A stretch of DNA of 64,000 nt from Rhodospirillaceae bacterium. GTDB taxonomy: Bacteria > Pseudomonadota > Alphaproteobacteria > Rhodospirillales > Rhodospirillaceae. Position 1 is the first letter of the stretch; each line of letters opens with the position of its first letter. Location: the NCBI GenBank assembly GCA_018666155.1, contig JABJAH010000011.1:62001-126000 (forward strand), written 5' to 3'. Below the pieces are notes generated by a model. That model had not been told where the DNA came from. It searched no databases and worked only from the letters and a program-made list of their open reading frames with translations. Below, piece after piece: positions 16,771-25,229 of this stretch. Made by a program: the position numbers and the translations under genes.

Positions 16771-18276
16771 ATGTCGGTCATATTTCGCTCGCTTTCCCTC
16801 CTCTTTGCTCTTTTGGTCGCTGGCCCTGCCGCCGCCGATTCAACCTTTCGCATTGCCCTGAGCGCGGCGCCGCCAACAAAAGGCAATCCCTTTGCCACGG
16901 TCGGCACAACACCGACCTTTTTCTGGACGGCAATTTACGATCGCCTGACCGACATTGATAACGACGGCAACATCGTGCCTGAGCTGGCTTTGTCGTGGGA
17001 AGCCGTCAACGACTTGGAGTGGCACTTCAAGCTGCGGCCCGGCGTTAAATTCTCAAACGGCGAACCGGTCACAGCCCAGTCCGTGAAAACCGTCTTTGAT
17101 CTCATGCGCAACGATTCGGTCAACGCGCTCTATTGGTCGCGGCAGGAAAAATTCTACCCCAGCGTTGACGTGATTGACGACCTCACGGTCGCGTTTCACA
17201 CACTACAACCGAACGCGGTCCTACCGGCCTACCTCTCTGCCCTCTTCATTGCGCCTGGGGGCCATGTTCAAAATGTCGGCCTCGCCGGCTTGGTCAACGA
17301 ACCCATAGGGAGCGGTCCGTTCATCCTAGATACCTGGGAACCGGGGAAAGTAACATTGTCGGCCAATCGCGACTCATGGCGCCCGCCGAAGGTCGACAAA
17401 TTAGAAGCCTATTTCGTTCCCGACGCCTCTGCCCGTATTCAAGCTCTTGAGACCGGGCAGATTGATGTCGCCACGGTGATCAGCACCGATCAAATCGATT
17501 TGCTGGAGCTTAATGGTCATCGCACTGTGTTGCGCAATCCTAGCCGCATTTTGGTGTTCGCCTTGAAGTCGAACGACCCGGACTCGCCCTTTAGCGACAT
17601 GCGAGTTCGGCAGGCGTTTAATTATGCCATCAACAAAGACATTATTACTGAAGTGCTGCTGGCTGGATTGGTTAGACCGGCTGGGCAAGGGGCCACGCCC
17701 GGTGCTGTCGGTTACGCGCCCGACGTTAAGCCCTACCCCTATGATCCTGAGCGCGCCCGGGCCCTGCTCGTGGAGGCCGGATACGAAGACGGTGTTTCTT
17801 TTGTTATTGAGTCCCTCGCAGGCGTGCTGCCAAACGATGCTGCAATCTTGCAGCAAATCACGTCTGACGTCCTAAAAGTCGGGATGAAGATGGAAGTGAG
17901 GCTGATGACCTATCCGCAGTTGTTGCAGCGCACGATATTGGGAAAGCTAGAGGGGGATGGATTCCTCATGGACTTCACCAACCGCTATGCCGATGCCTTG
18001 CAGCCCTTACTCAACACCAATCACGCCTGCACCGGGCCTGGGCCATGGTTTTGCGATCCGGTGATTCAACCGGTTATAGATCAAGCCGCGCGCACGATAG
18101 ACATCGCGGAACGTAACCGGCTCACCCGGCAAGTGGTGAAGTATTATCATGACGTGGCCCAATCACTGTTTCTGTTCCCGGTGGTTGGCCTCGACGCGGT
18201 GCACAAGCGGGTTAAGACATGGGCCCCCATGAACGACCGCCTCATGTACCATCTGGTAGAACTTCACGACGACTGA
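16771..18276 (+). CDS. ABC transporter substrate-binding protein, family 5 (DppA/OppA-like), tandem copy 1
   Basis: The 501-residue protein has a signal peptide (ends G-P-A-A-A-D-S). The family-5 fold shows L-T-D-I-D-N-D-G-N-I-V-P-E-L-A-L-S-W-E, then W-H-F-K-L-R-P-G-V-K-F-S-N-G-E-P-V-T-A and G-S-G-P-F-I-L-D. Late in the protein comes Y-D-P-E-R-A-R-A-L-L-V-E-A-G-Y. These proteins bind peptides, nickel, opines or sugars in the periplasm. The next gene encodes a close paralog 24 bases downstream. No permease or ATPase gene lies anywhere in the window, so both copies are orphans that must use a transporter encoded elsewhere or act as sensors or chaperones (inference). Confidence 0.92.
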   Translation: MSVIFRSLSLLFALLVAGPAAADSTFRIALSAAPPTKGNPFATVGTTPTFFWTAIYDRLTDIDNDGNIVPELALSWEAVNDLEWHFKLRPGVKFSNGEPVTAQSVKTVFDLMRNDSVNALYWSRQEKFYPSVDVIDDLTVAFHTLQPNAVLPAYLSALFIAPGGHVQNVGLAGLVNEPIGSGPFILDTWEPGKVTLSANRDSWRPPKVDKLEAYFVPDASARIQALETGQIDVATVISTDQIDLLELNGHRTVLRNPSRILVFALKSNDPDSPFSDMRVRQAFNYAINKDIITEVLLAGLVRPAGQGATPGAVGYAPDVKPYPYDPERARALLVEAGYEDGVSFVIESLAGVLPNDAAILQQITSDVLKVGMKMEVRLMTYPQLLQRTILGKLEGDGFLMDFTNRYADALQPLLNTNHACTGPGPWFCDPVIQPVIDQAARTIDIAERNRLTRQVVKYYHDVAQSLFLFPVVGLDAVHKRVKTWAPMNDRLMYHLVELHDD

Positions 18277-18300
18277 GGCCAAACCCGCTATTCTTGCCCG

Positions 18301-19812
18301 ATGAGATTCATCGCGCTTTCTTTGCTGGTCGGAATAAGCCTTTTATCGGTTTCACCGCCGGTTACTGCGGATTCGGTGTTTCGGATCGCCCTCTCTGCCG
18401 GCCCACCGAGCAAGGGCAACCCCCACGCCGGCGGCGCAGCCACGGCCAACTTCATCTGGCCCACCGTTTATGACTCCCTCGCCCGGGTCGATAACGACGG
18501 AGTCGTCCAGCCGTGGCTGGCTCTATCGTGGGAATTAGTCACGCCGACTGAGTGGCATTTCAAACTGCGGCCCAACGTAAAGTTTTCAAACGGCGAGCCC
18601 TTCAATGCGGATGCAGTGAAGGCCACGTTTGACCGTTTGCGCACGGATGAAGCCTTGGGGTTCCTATGGCACAACCAAATGATTTTCTATCCGCGGGTCG
18701 AGGTTGTTGATGATCTAACCGTCGCCATTCATACGGACTCACCCCACGCCATGGTGGCCGCCTATTTGTCGACCCTGTATTTTGCGGCGCCTGCGCATGT
18801 GAATGAGGTCGGGTTCCAGGGTCTGTCGGATGCCCCCGTAGGCACGGGCCCTTTTATTGCCGAACGCTGGGGGCCAGACAAAGTAACGTTGCGGGCCAAT
18901 CGAGACTCCTGGATCGCGCCGAAGGTTGACGGCTTAGAAGCGATCTTTGTGCCTGACGCCTCGGCACGCCTGAATGCGCTTGAGACCGACCAGATCGACA
19001 TCGCCACCGTCATCAGCACGGACCAAATTGGCCTGCTAGAGCGTTCAGGACATCGCGTTGAAATGCGCAATCCGACCCGTGTGCTCGTCATGGCCCTGCA
19101 AACGCAAGAGCCAGATCAGCCCCTGGCTGATGTCCGGGTGCGGCAGGCCTTGAACCACGCAGTGAATCGAGAGTTGATTACCGAAGTGCTGCTCGCCGGT
19201 TTGGTTAAACCCTCGAGCCAACCCGCAACGAAAATGGCGCTTGGTTTTGACCCAACTCTCAAGCCGTATACCTACGACCCGGACAAAGCGCGTCAGCTTT
19301 TGGCAGTTGCGGGTTACCCAGATGGATTCGCCTTCTCGGTCGAAACCGTCGCAGGGTTTTTGCCGAACGACACAACGATCTTGCAGCAGATCGCCAGCGA
19401 CCTCAGCCGCGTTGGCGTCACCATGGACGTCAGCCTCATCACTTATCCGCAGCTGGTGCGCGCCACTCTTCGCGGTGAGTTGAGCGGTGAAGCGCTGATG
19501 GCGGACTTTTTCAACAACACCGGCGATGCACTCCGGCCATTGACGCGCACGGTTAACCACGCCTGTGCCGGCTTCAAGCCATGGTATTGCGACCAAGACA
19601 TTCAAGCCGTGATCCATGAGGCGGAGGTGGCGCTAGACCTGGACAAACGGCGCGCCCTCACCCAACGGGTGATTCGTCACTACCGAGATCAAGCGACGAG
19701 CCTGATACTATTTCCTGTCGTTGGTCTCGACGGCATCCACCGCCGGGTGACACACTGGGAACCCTGGAACGACATTCTCAACTTCCACCTGGTTGAGATC
19801 GACACGAACTAA
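18301..19812 (+). CDS. ABC transporter substrate-binding protein, family 5, tandem copy 2
   Basis: The 503-residue protein is a full-length paralog of its upstream neighbour. It has a signal peptide ending V-T-A-D-S, V-D-N-D-G-V-V-Q-P-W-L-A-L-S-W-E, W-H-F-K-L-R-P-N-V-K-F-S-N-G-E-P, F-V-P-D-A-S-A-R-L-N-A-L-E-T, and the C-terminal L-F-P-V-V-G-L-D-G-I-H-R-R-V. The insertion N-H-A-C-x-G-x-x-P-W-(F/Y)-C-D, with two Cys that could form a disulfide, occurs in both copies. The pair probably arose by tandem duplication. The MBL-fold gene follows 13 bases downstream, so the operon is SBP-SBP-MBL-VOC, ending at the 21160 terminator. Confidence 0.92.
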   Translation: MRFIALSLLVGISLLSVSPPVTADSVFRIALSAGPPSKGNPHAGGAATANFIWPTVYDSLARVDNDGVVQPWLALSWELVTPTEWHFKLRPNVKFSNGEPFNADAVKATFDRLRTDEALGFLWHNQMIFYPRVEVVDDLTVAIHTDSPHAMVAAYLSTLYFAAPAHVNEVGFQGLSDAPVGTGPFIAERWGPDKVTLRANRDSWIAPKVDGLEAIFVPDASARLNALETDQIDIATVISTDQIGLLERSGHRVEMRNPTRVLVMALQTQEPDQPLADVRVRQALNHAVNRELITEVLLAGLVKPSSQPATKMALGFDPTLKPYTYDPDKARQLLAVAGYPDGFAFSVETVAGFLPNDTTILQQIASDLSRVGVTMDVSLITYPQLVRATLRGELSGEALMADFFNNTGDALRPLTRTVNHACAGFKPWYCDQDIQAVIHEAEVALDLDKRRALTQRVIRHYRDQATSLILFPVVGLDGIHRRVTHWEPWNDILNFHLVEIDTN

Positions 19813-19825
19813 GAAAGGGCACGCC

Positions 19826-20719
19826 ATGAAGCCGCAGTTATTTGGTGACGTTAAAATCGAGAAGATCATCGACATGGTCGAGCCGTTCGCGGCGGCCCGG
19901 GCTTATCCCAGCGAAGACCTCAGTCTGGTCGAACAACATCGATCTTGGCTGGAGCCGCACTTCTACGATTTCAAGGCTCAGGCGATCATCCTCAGCTTTC
20001 ACAGCTACATCATCCGCACGCCCTACCACACCATCCTCATCGACACCTGCATCGGCAATCACAAATCCTTTGGCGGCATGTTGGAGAAATGGGGCAAACG
20101 CGAAGGGCCCTTCCTCGACAATCTTGCGGCCGTTGGAGTCACACCACAAGAAATCGACTACGTCATGTGCACCCATTTGCATGCCGACCATGTGGGCTGG
20201 AATACCCAATTGAAAGACGGTCGATGGGTGCCGACCTTCCCACGCGCCAAATACGTCTTTTCAAAGAATGACCTAGATGCCTCGCGGGAGCGAGCCAAGG
20301 ATGCACAGACCGCCTACATCGCGCCTTCATTCCAAGAGAGCGTGCTGCCGATCATCGAGGCACAGCAGGCAGAAATCATCGACACTGAATTTGCGTTGGA
20401 CGATGCGCTTACGGTGTTACCCACCCATGGCCATACGCCCGGGCACTACTGTGTTCAGGTCGATAGCGGCGGACGCAAAGGCATTCTGACCGGGGATGTT
20501 TTACACAGCCCAATCGGCATCGCCCATCCGGAGTGGACCACCACCTTCTGTGAAGACAAGGCAAAAGCCAACGCCACCCGCGCGACCTTGGTCGACAGCC
20601 TGACCGACCAAGACATCACCCTCATGCCCGCTCACTTTGACGGGCCGACAGCGGGGCGGATTGTGTCGCAGAAGGGCAGTGAGCGTCGGAGGTTTCAGGT
20701 TGCCCCGGAAGCGCTGTAG
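19826..20719 (+). CDS. MBL-fold metallo-hydrolase
   Basis: From ATG 19826 the protein has about 297 residues. The metal-binding motif T-H-L-H-A-D-H-V-G-W-N-T lies at about residues 115-126, with later ligands H-G-H-T-P-G-H and L-T-G-D-V-L-H. The family includes lactonases, phosphotriesterase-like and other ester hydrolases. There is no signal peptide, so it is cytosolic. The frame upstream to 19793 overlaps the SBP gene and lacks a ribosome-binding site; GAAAGGGC supports 19826. In this operon it may hydrolyse the compound bound by the upstream binding proteins (inference). Confidence 0.9.
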   Translation: MKPQLFGDVKIEKIIDMVEPFAAARAYPSEDLSLVEQHRSWLEPHFYDFKAQAIILSFHSYIIRTPYHTILIDTCIGNHKSFGGMLEKWGKREGPFLDNLAAVGVTPQEIDYVMCTHLHADHVGWNTQLKDGRWVPTFPRAKYVFSKNDLDASRERAKDAQTAYIAPSFQESVLPIIEAQQAEIIDTEFALDDALTVLPTHGHTPGHYCVQVDSGGRKGILTGDVLHSPIGIAHPEWTTTFCEDKAKANATRATLVDSLTDQDITLMPAHFDGPTAGRIVSQKGSERRRFQVAPEAL

Positions 20720-20727
20720 TCGTTGAG

Positions 20728-21156
20728 ATGGGACTCAATCTCACCCTCGACCACATCAATATCCGTACCGCTAATCTTGCTGCGATGCTGGCCTTCTATG
20801 AACAGGTGATGGATTTAAAGCCTGGGCCGCGACCGCATTTTGGCGGCGCCGGTGGCGCATGGCTCTACGCTGAAGAAATGATGACGGACAGCCTGGAGGC
20901 GGTGAAGCAGGACTACCGCGCCGCTTGGGTGCATTTTATCGAAGTCGGCACGACGGAGCCGGACCGCGGCAATTTACAGATCGAGCACTTTGCTTTTACC
21001 GCAACCGGCATGGGTGGGTTTCTCGCCCGTCTCGACCGCGAAGACAGTGCCTATGACCTGGCTGACATGCCCGATGTGGGAATGGTCCAGGTCAACTTCC
21101 GTGACCCGGACGGCAACCACATCCACGTCGATTTTCCGTTGGAAGAGAAGCCGTAA
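20728..21156 (+). CDS. VOC (glyoxalase) family protein
   Basis: The 142-residue cytosolic protein begins L-T-L-D-H-I-N-I-R-T-A-N-L-A-A-M-L-A-F-Y-E and ends F-R-D-P-D-G-N-H-I-H-V-D-F, the usual last strand of the VOC fold, with H-F-I-E-V-G and E-H-F-A-F-T in the middle. His and Glu at fold-typical places suggest metal binding. The substrate is unknown. It starts 8 bases after the MBL gene and is the last gene before a strong terminator. Confidence 0.87.
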   Translation: MGLNLTLDHINIRTANLAAMLAFYEQVMDLKPGPRPHFGGAGGAWLYAEEMMTDSLEAVKQDYRAAWVHFIEVGTTEPDRGNLQIEHFAFTATGMGGFLARLDREDSAYDLADMPDVGMVQVNFRDPDGNHIHVDFPLEEKP

Positions 21157-21184
21157 AAAAAGAGGCGCCCGAAAGCGCCTCTTT
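21155..21184. terminator. Bidirectional rho-independent terminator
   Basis: AAGAGGCGC pairs with GCGCCTCTT around the loop CCGAAA. The stem is flanked by seven A on the left and T's on the right, so it can stop transcription of the VOC gene (plus) and, with a U7 tract, of the DUF1838 gene (minus). It sits between the two convergent stop codons. Confidence 0.9.
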
Positions 21185-21207
21185 CACAATTCTCTCTGAT
21201 TGAGGTC

Positions 21208-22221
21208 TTACACGCCGCCGGGCTGGACCGGCTCTTGTTCGCGGGCGTACATCTCAAGACTTGAGAGCGACGGACCATAATCGTCCGGTGGTGGGGTCAA
21301 GTATTTCTCATAGTTCTTGGCCGTGTACTCAACAATATCCTGTGGGATATCTTCGAGCTTGTCATACCCGCCCATGAACGTTTGATAGACAACGTTGCCT
21401 GGCGCTTGGCCCATCAGCATCCACGGCAGCCATGGCGTGATCCGGCCCCATGTGCCTGAGTATTCGACAGACGTTAGATCTGGGTTTTGCACGTCTTCCA
21501 ACGACATGTTGAAGAAGAACATTTCCGACACCCGGTTCATTGGACCCGAACTTTCACGAATCCATTTGCTGGGTTCAAGAGCTGCCGGATAATACAAATG
21601 AATGTGGCGCTCCATGAGAAGGCGGTCATCACCAGACACATTCCAGGTCAGGATGACGGGAATTTGCGGCATCGGTTCTTTCTGTTCATTAAGCCCACCG
21701 TAGTTGGGCGGCGGCGGATAGTAGGGCTCAATCGTTTGATTGAACGGATCATTGGCAACGTGGACCACTCGCACCTTTTCATCGGTGAACGGGTTGACCA
21801 TTTCTTCCATGATCTCGCCGGTCTTGAGGTCGTAGTAGAAGCCGACCTCGCGCAACACTTTGCGCCACCCTGGCTTGCCTTCGTTGGGAATAAGCTTCGC
21901 AGCACTCATGCCCTTAAAGCCGCAGATGTTTTTGACCGGGCCGCCTGGCGCAACACCCATGACATAGCCGTCGTACCAACCGAACTTGGGCACGCCCGCA
22001 TCCGTATTGCCGTAAATGCGGCCGCTGGCTTCCATGTTGCCTTCTTTGGTGCGGAGATCGAGAAGAGGGCCATTGATGCGGGCATCGTTGCCCATGCCAC
22101 CAATGGCTTCCGCTGGTGTCGCCAGAATGGTCGAGGCAGCAACCCCAAGGCCGATGCCGGACGAAAATTGAAGCGCCTGGCGGCGGTTGATCAGCGGAAC
22201 ACCGGTTCCCTTAAAAGTCAT
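21208..22221 (-). CDS. Tat-exported DUF1838 family protein (copy 3)
   Basis: The 337-residue protein has a Tat signal (I-N-R-R-Q-A-L-Q-F-S-S-G) ending around P-A-E-A. The core matches copy 2 closely: G-W-Y-D-G-Y-V-M-G-V-A-P-G-G, N-P-F-T-D-E-K-V-R-V-V-H-V-A-N-D-P-F, P-W-L-P-W-M-L-M-G-Q-A-P-G and the same Y-A-R-E-Q-E-P-V-Q-P-G-G-V end. AGGAGG precedes the ATG. It diverges from copy 4 across 167 bases and ends at the bidirectional terminator. Periplasmic by signal; the reaction is unknown. Similarity to copy 2 suggests a recent duplication within the region. Confidence 0.88.
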   Translation of the reverse strand: MTFKGTGVPLINRRQALQFSSGIGLGVAASTILATPAEAIGGMGNDARINGPLLDLRTKEGNMEASGRIYGNTDAGVPKFGWYDGYVMGVAPGGPVKNICGFKGMSAAKLIPNEGKPGWRKVLREVGFYYDLKTGEIMEEMVNPFTDEKVRVVHVANDPFNQTIEPYYPPPPNYGGLNEQKEPMPQIPVILTWNVSGDDRLLMERHIHLYYPAALEPSKWIRESSGPMNRVSEMFFFNMSLEDVQNPDLTSVEYSGTWGRITPWLPWMLMGQAPGNVVYQTFMGGYDKLEDIPQDIVEYTAKNYEKYLTPPPDDYGPSLSSLEMYAREQEPVQPGGV

Positions 22222-22388
22222 GGACGTTTCCCTCCTGGGTGATTGCGGCTGTGCGATATTGGGCTGGACCCTACCCGCGCCGGCTTCAGCACACTAGCGC
22301 ACATGGGTATACCTGCTCAAAGGGTGGACAGAACCGCGTGGTTCGGGGAGTGTAATTTCTCAACACCCCTATTCAAAAGAGGTTCCAT

Positions 22389-23345
22389 ATGACTCTGGCC
22401 CGCCGGCGTTTTTTCTCCTCCACCACTGCAGCAATCGCGACGATGAGCGTACTTGGAGAACAGGCTTCGGCGCAGGGCCAACGAGACCAAGGCGGGAGAG
22501 GAAAAGATCGCCAAGACCAAGACGGACAAGCGTCGCAAGGCCGAAGATCAAACAGCGAAGACGGACTGTTGGCCGGGCCCTACGATTTCACCGACCCCTA
22601 CGATTGGCTAACGGCCTATGCCAAAGTCCGTGGCCGCTTAGACGGTGGTGTTGGGCTTTATCATTACGTCGCCCATGTCTACGGCATACCTGACGGTGGC
22701 GTGGCTCAACTGATGTTTCGCCGTGAAGGTGTCAGTCAACACCGCATGACCGTGCGCGATGATCGCACCATCGATTTGCGCTACGTCGAATGCAATTACA
22801 CCCAACATCCAGAAACGGGCGCGTTGATCGATGAGTTCTACGATAACCCGATCACCGGAAAACTGGTGCCCGTGCGCCATCAAAAACCCGTCCTAGGCCC
22901 TCTCATCCGCATCAACCCGACCGGCGGATTCAATCCAGATATCGAATGGGAGCCACCGGCAGCTTTCGTCAACAAAGTCGGGCCGCCGCTCTTCGGTGAA
23001 GGTCGTGTTTTCTTTAACGACGATATCCTTATGTTTCGACCCGGCACCGCTGATCAGATGCCGACGGGTAACCCGCGCAGCGGCAACGTACAACTGACCG
23101 AGATGATCACGTTCTCCGCTGACATGCGCGACGTACAAAACCCGGAACTGATGAGTGCGAAGAGTTTCGCGCACATCGCGGCAGACACGCCGTGGTCTGA
23201 CTGGTTGGATATGGACGACGTGCCCGGCCACATGATGATGCGATACCTGGCGGAGAAAACGGAAACGCCAGAGGGGATTCCCTCTTGGCTGCGCAAGCGA
23301 ATAGACAAGGACTATCCGAAGTTCTTCACGGACCCGGGAATCTAA
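22389..23345 (+). CDS. Tat-exported DUF1838 family protein (copy 4)
   Basis: The 318-residue protein has a Tat signal (L-A-R-R-R-F-F-S-S-T-T-A-A-I-A) ending at A-S-A. A low-complexity Gln/Arg/Asp-rich linker of about 40 residues comes next, then the DUF1838 core (D-W-L-T-A-Y-A-K-V-R-G-R-L-D-G-G-V, D-N-P-I-T-G-K-L-V-P-V). In the usual P-W-M-x-M-G-Q motif it has D-W-L-D-M-D-D-V-P-G, so this copy may differ in activity. Its promoter region is shared with copy 3. AGAGGT lies upstream of the ATG. Confidence 0.86.
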   Translation: MTLARRRFFSSTTAAIATMSVLGEQASAQGQRDQGGRGKDRQDQDGQASQGRRSNSEDGLLAGPYDFTDPYDWLTAYAKVRGRLDGGVGLYHYVAHVYGIPDGGVAQLMFRREGVSQHRMTVRDDRTIDLRYVECNYTQHPETGALIDEFYDNPITGKLVPVRHQKPVLGPLIRINPTGGFNPDIEWEPPAAFVNKVGPPLFGEGRVFFNDDILMFRPGTADQMPTGNPRSGNVQLTEMITFSADMRDVQNPELMSAKSFAHIAADTPWSDWLDMDDVPGHMMMRYLAEKTETPEGIPSWLRKRIDKDYPKFFTDPGI

Positions 23346-23523
23346 ACGCGCTACAAAAGGAGCGCGAAGCCAGGCTTTCCGTCACGATCCACGTTGATTG
23401 AACGCAATGACTGGGCTGTCTGGCTCCACGACAATCGTTCACGAACATGTGCCTGGCGTCACAAACGCGTAGTGGATAGGCTGGGCCTTGAAAGGCGTGA
23501 GGAATGCGCATGGAAACCGAGCA

Positions 23524-23856
23524 ATGAGCCAACATCGCGGAAAGAATAGCGCCATTGCGATTGCAGCGTTAGCCGTGCTCTTTGCCTTGGTCCAGCCACT
23601 TGTCCCTCAGTGCAGTATGGCAGCAGCCGGTGACTGCGCGATGGAGGAAAACCAAGCCAATGCCGATGGGTGCGGAGACTGCCCCCCTGCTCTTTGTGTT
23701 CTTTCCGTTTGCGGCGCGCCTCTCGTCGCCGTAACTACCGCCGACACAATTCCGCGCGCCGATGTCGAGTCCACATCCGACCAAGCGTTCACTGCTTATG
23801 ATGTTGTCCTCACAGGGCGTGTCGATAGGCCGCCTGGGCACCCACCAAAAGCCTAA
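23524..23856 (+). CDS. Small Cys-rich secreted protein ahead of the metal-efflux genes
   Basis: From ATG 23524 the product has about 110 residues: a hydrophobic signal/anchor (I-A-I-A-A-L-A-V-L-F-A-L-V-Q-P-L), then a Cys-rich stretch with about seven Cys between residues 30 and 65 (C-S-M-A, D-C-A-M, G-C-G-D-C-P-P-A-L-C-V-L-S-V-C), and a Pro-rich tail. Similar small proteins often precede CusB/CusA genes; a periplasmic metal-binding role is inferred from context and cysteines only. No named family is recognised. The upstream gap 23346-23523 holds no gene that I can see. Confidence 0.6.
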   Translation: MSQHRGKNSAIAIAALAVLFALVQPLVPQCSMAAAGDCAMEENQANADGCGDCPPALCVLSVCGAPLVAVTTADTIPRADVESTSDQAFTAYDVVLTGRVDRPPGHPPKA

Positions 23857-23882
23857 GCCAAAAATAATCCTGAACTGAACGT

Positions 23883-23909
23883 CAGGCATCTGAATAGCTC
23901 AGGTGCCTG
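23883..23909 (+). promoter_or_regulatory. 11-bp hairpin between the Cys-rich gene and the adaptor gene
   Basis: CAGGCATCTGA can pair fully (one G-U) with TCAGGTGCCTG around a 5-base loop. No U-tract follows, so it is more likely a message-stability or processing element than a terminator. Confidence 0.4.
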
Positions 23910-23972
23910 TAAACCGCTGCACGTTATGTGCACGCGATAGAGACGATGCATCGCCCCAAAAAGGATGCGGAC

Positions 23973-25229
23973 ATGAACACGAAATTATTGACCCCAACTG
24001 CCATGGCGTTTGTTGTCGGCATTGCCCTCACAGCAACTGTCTTCATGACACTGGATTTCGGTGACCGGACATCAATCGAGGATCAACGCATAGAAAAGCG
24101 CGTTTTGTACTGGGTCGCCCCCATGGACCCCAATTACAGGCGCTCCGGACCGGGAAAGTCGCTCATGGGCATGAACCTCATTCCCGTTTATGCGGACAGA
24201 CCATCACAAAACGATGGTGATCAGGCAGGCTCAGTCACCATTTCCCCAGCTATGTTGCAAAATCTCGGCGTCCGCACGGCGTCGGTTGAGCGGCGGGACT
24301 TAACCCGAATAGTTAGGACAGTCGGCCACGTAACTGCCGACGAGACCTTGATTAGCCATGTTCATGTTCGGGCCGAAGGATGGATTGAGCGGCTGCCCGT
24401 CAAAGTAGTGGGGGAACGGGTAAAAAAAGGCCAAACGCTTTTCGAACTGTACGCTCCCGATATTCACGTCGCGCAAGGGGAGTTCCTCCAATTTCTTAAC
24501 CGCGGCGAAACGGACATGCTCGAAATAACATTGGACCGCCTAAGCCTTCTTGATGTGCCCGAGAGCGAGATTCAAGCGTTGCGAAACGGTGGCCCTGTAA
24601 AGCGGCGCACCTCGATTTTGTCCCCTCTTGATGGTGTCGTTCTATCGCTCAACGTCGGCGAAGGAATGTTTGTGAGGCCCGATGTAACCACAATGATTGT
24701 TGCCGATTTATCCACCGTCTGGGTGTTGGCTAATATTTTTGAAGACCAAGCGTCTTGGGTACAGCCTGGTTTACCCGCCACATTAACATTGACGTATCAG
24801 CCGGGGGTCACCCGTGCCGGTGTCGTCGACTACATCTATCCGATCATGGACTCCAAGACCCGCACATTAACCGCACGCCTGAGGTTCGATAATCCTGACG
24901 GCGCCCTCAAACCGAATATGTTTGCCGATGTGGAAATACAATCGCCGTCTACACCAAATGTTCTGGTTGTTCCCTTGGAGGCTTTGATCCGAACCGGTGG
25001 CTCTGATCGTGTGGTGTTAGCACTCGACGAAGGTCGCTTTAAGTCTATTGAAGTTACCGCGGGACAGGAAGCCGAGGGGTTTGTCGAGATCTTTGATGGA
25101 GTCAGCCTGTCTGATGAAGTTGTTGTATCCGGACAGTTTCTTATCGATTCCGAAAGTAGTTTATCGGGGGCCATTCGGCGAATGGGACCAAACAACGATG
25201 GCGCCTTCGTTTCAGAAGCAGCGCCATGA
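23973..25229 (+). CDS. HME-RND efflux periplasmic adaptor (CusB/CzcB-like)
   Basis: From ATG 23973 (AAGGATG upstream) the protein has about 418 residues. An N-terminal membrane anchor or signal is followed by the metal-binding segment Y-W-V-A-P-M-D-P-N-Y at about residues 42-51 and S-L-M-G-M-N-L-I-P-V-Y. The membrane-fusion-protein barrel-sandwich and beta-barrel domains come next (S-H-V-H-V-R-A-E-G-W-I-E, L-Y-A-P-D-I, S-P-L-D-G-V-V). It links the inner-membrane pump to an outer-membrane channel. Met-rich but Cys-free N-terminal motifs fit Cu(I)/Ag(I). The stop overlaps the pump start (ATGA), so the two are coupled. Confidence 0.92.
   Translation: MNTKLLTPTAMAFVVGIALTATVFMTLDFGDRTSIEDQRIEKRVLYWVAPMDPNYRRSGPGKSLMGMNLIPVYADRPSQNDGDQAGSVTISPAMLQNLGVRTASVERRDLTRIVRTVGHVTADETLISHVHVRAEGWIERLPVKVVGERVKKGQTLFELYAPDIHVAQGEFLQFLNRGETDMLEITLDRLSLLDVPESEIQALRNGGPVKRRTSILSPLDGVVLSLNVGEGMFVRPDVTTMIVADLSTVWVLANIFEDQASWVQPGLPATLTLTYQPGVTRAGVVDYIYPIMDSKTRTLTARLRFDNPDGALKPNMFADVEIQSPSTPNVLVVPLEALIRTGGSDRVVLALDEGRFKSIEVTAGQEAEGFVEIFDGVSLSDEVVVSGQFLIDSESSLSGAIRRMGPNNDGAFVSEAAP

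Noticed and set aside
21487-22242. Long open frame (251 codons) opposite the third DUF1838 gene
   Set aside because: It lies antisense to a protein with clear family motifs and a Tat signal, has no recognisable domain and looks like a codon-bias shadow.
4693-23345. The DUF1838 region as a recently acquired genomic island
   Set aside because: No integrase, tRNA target site, flanking direct repeats or obvious base-composition break was seen.
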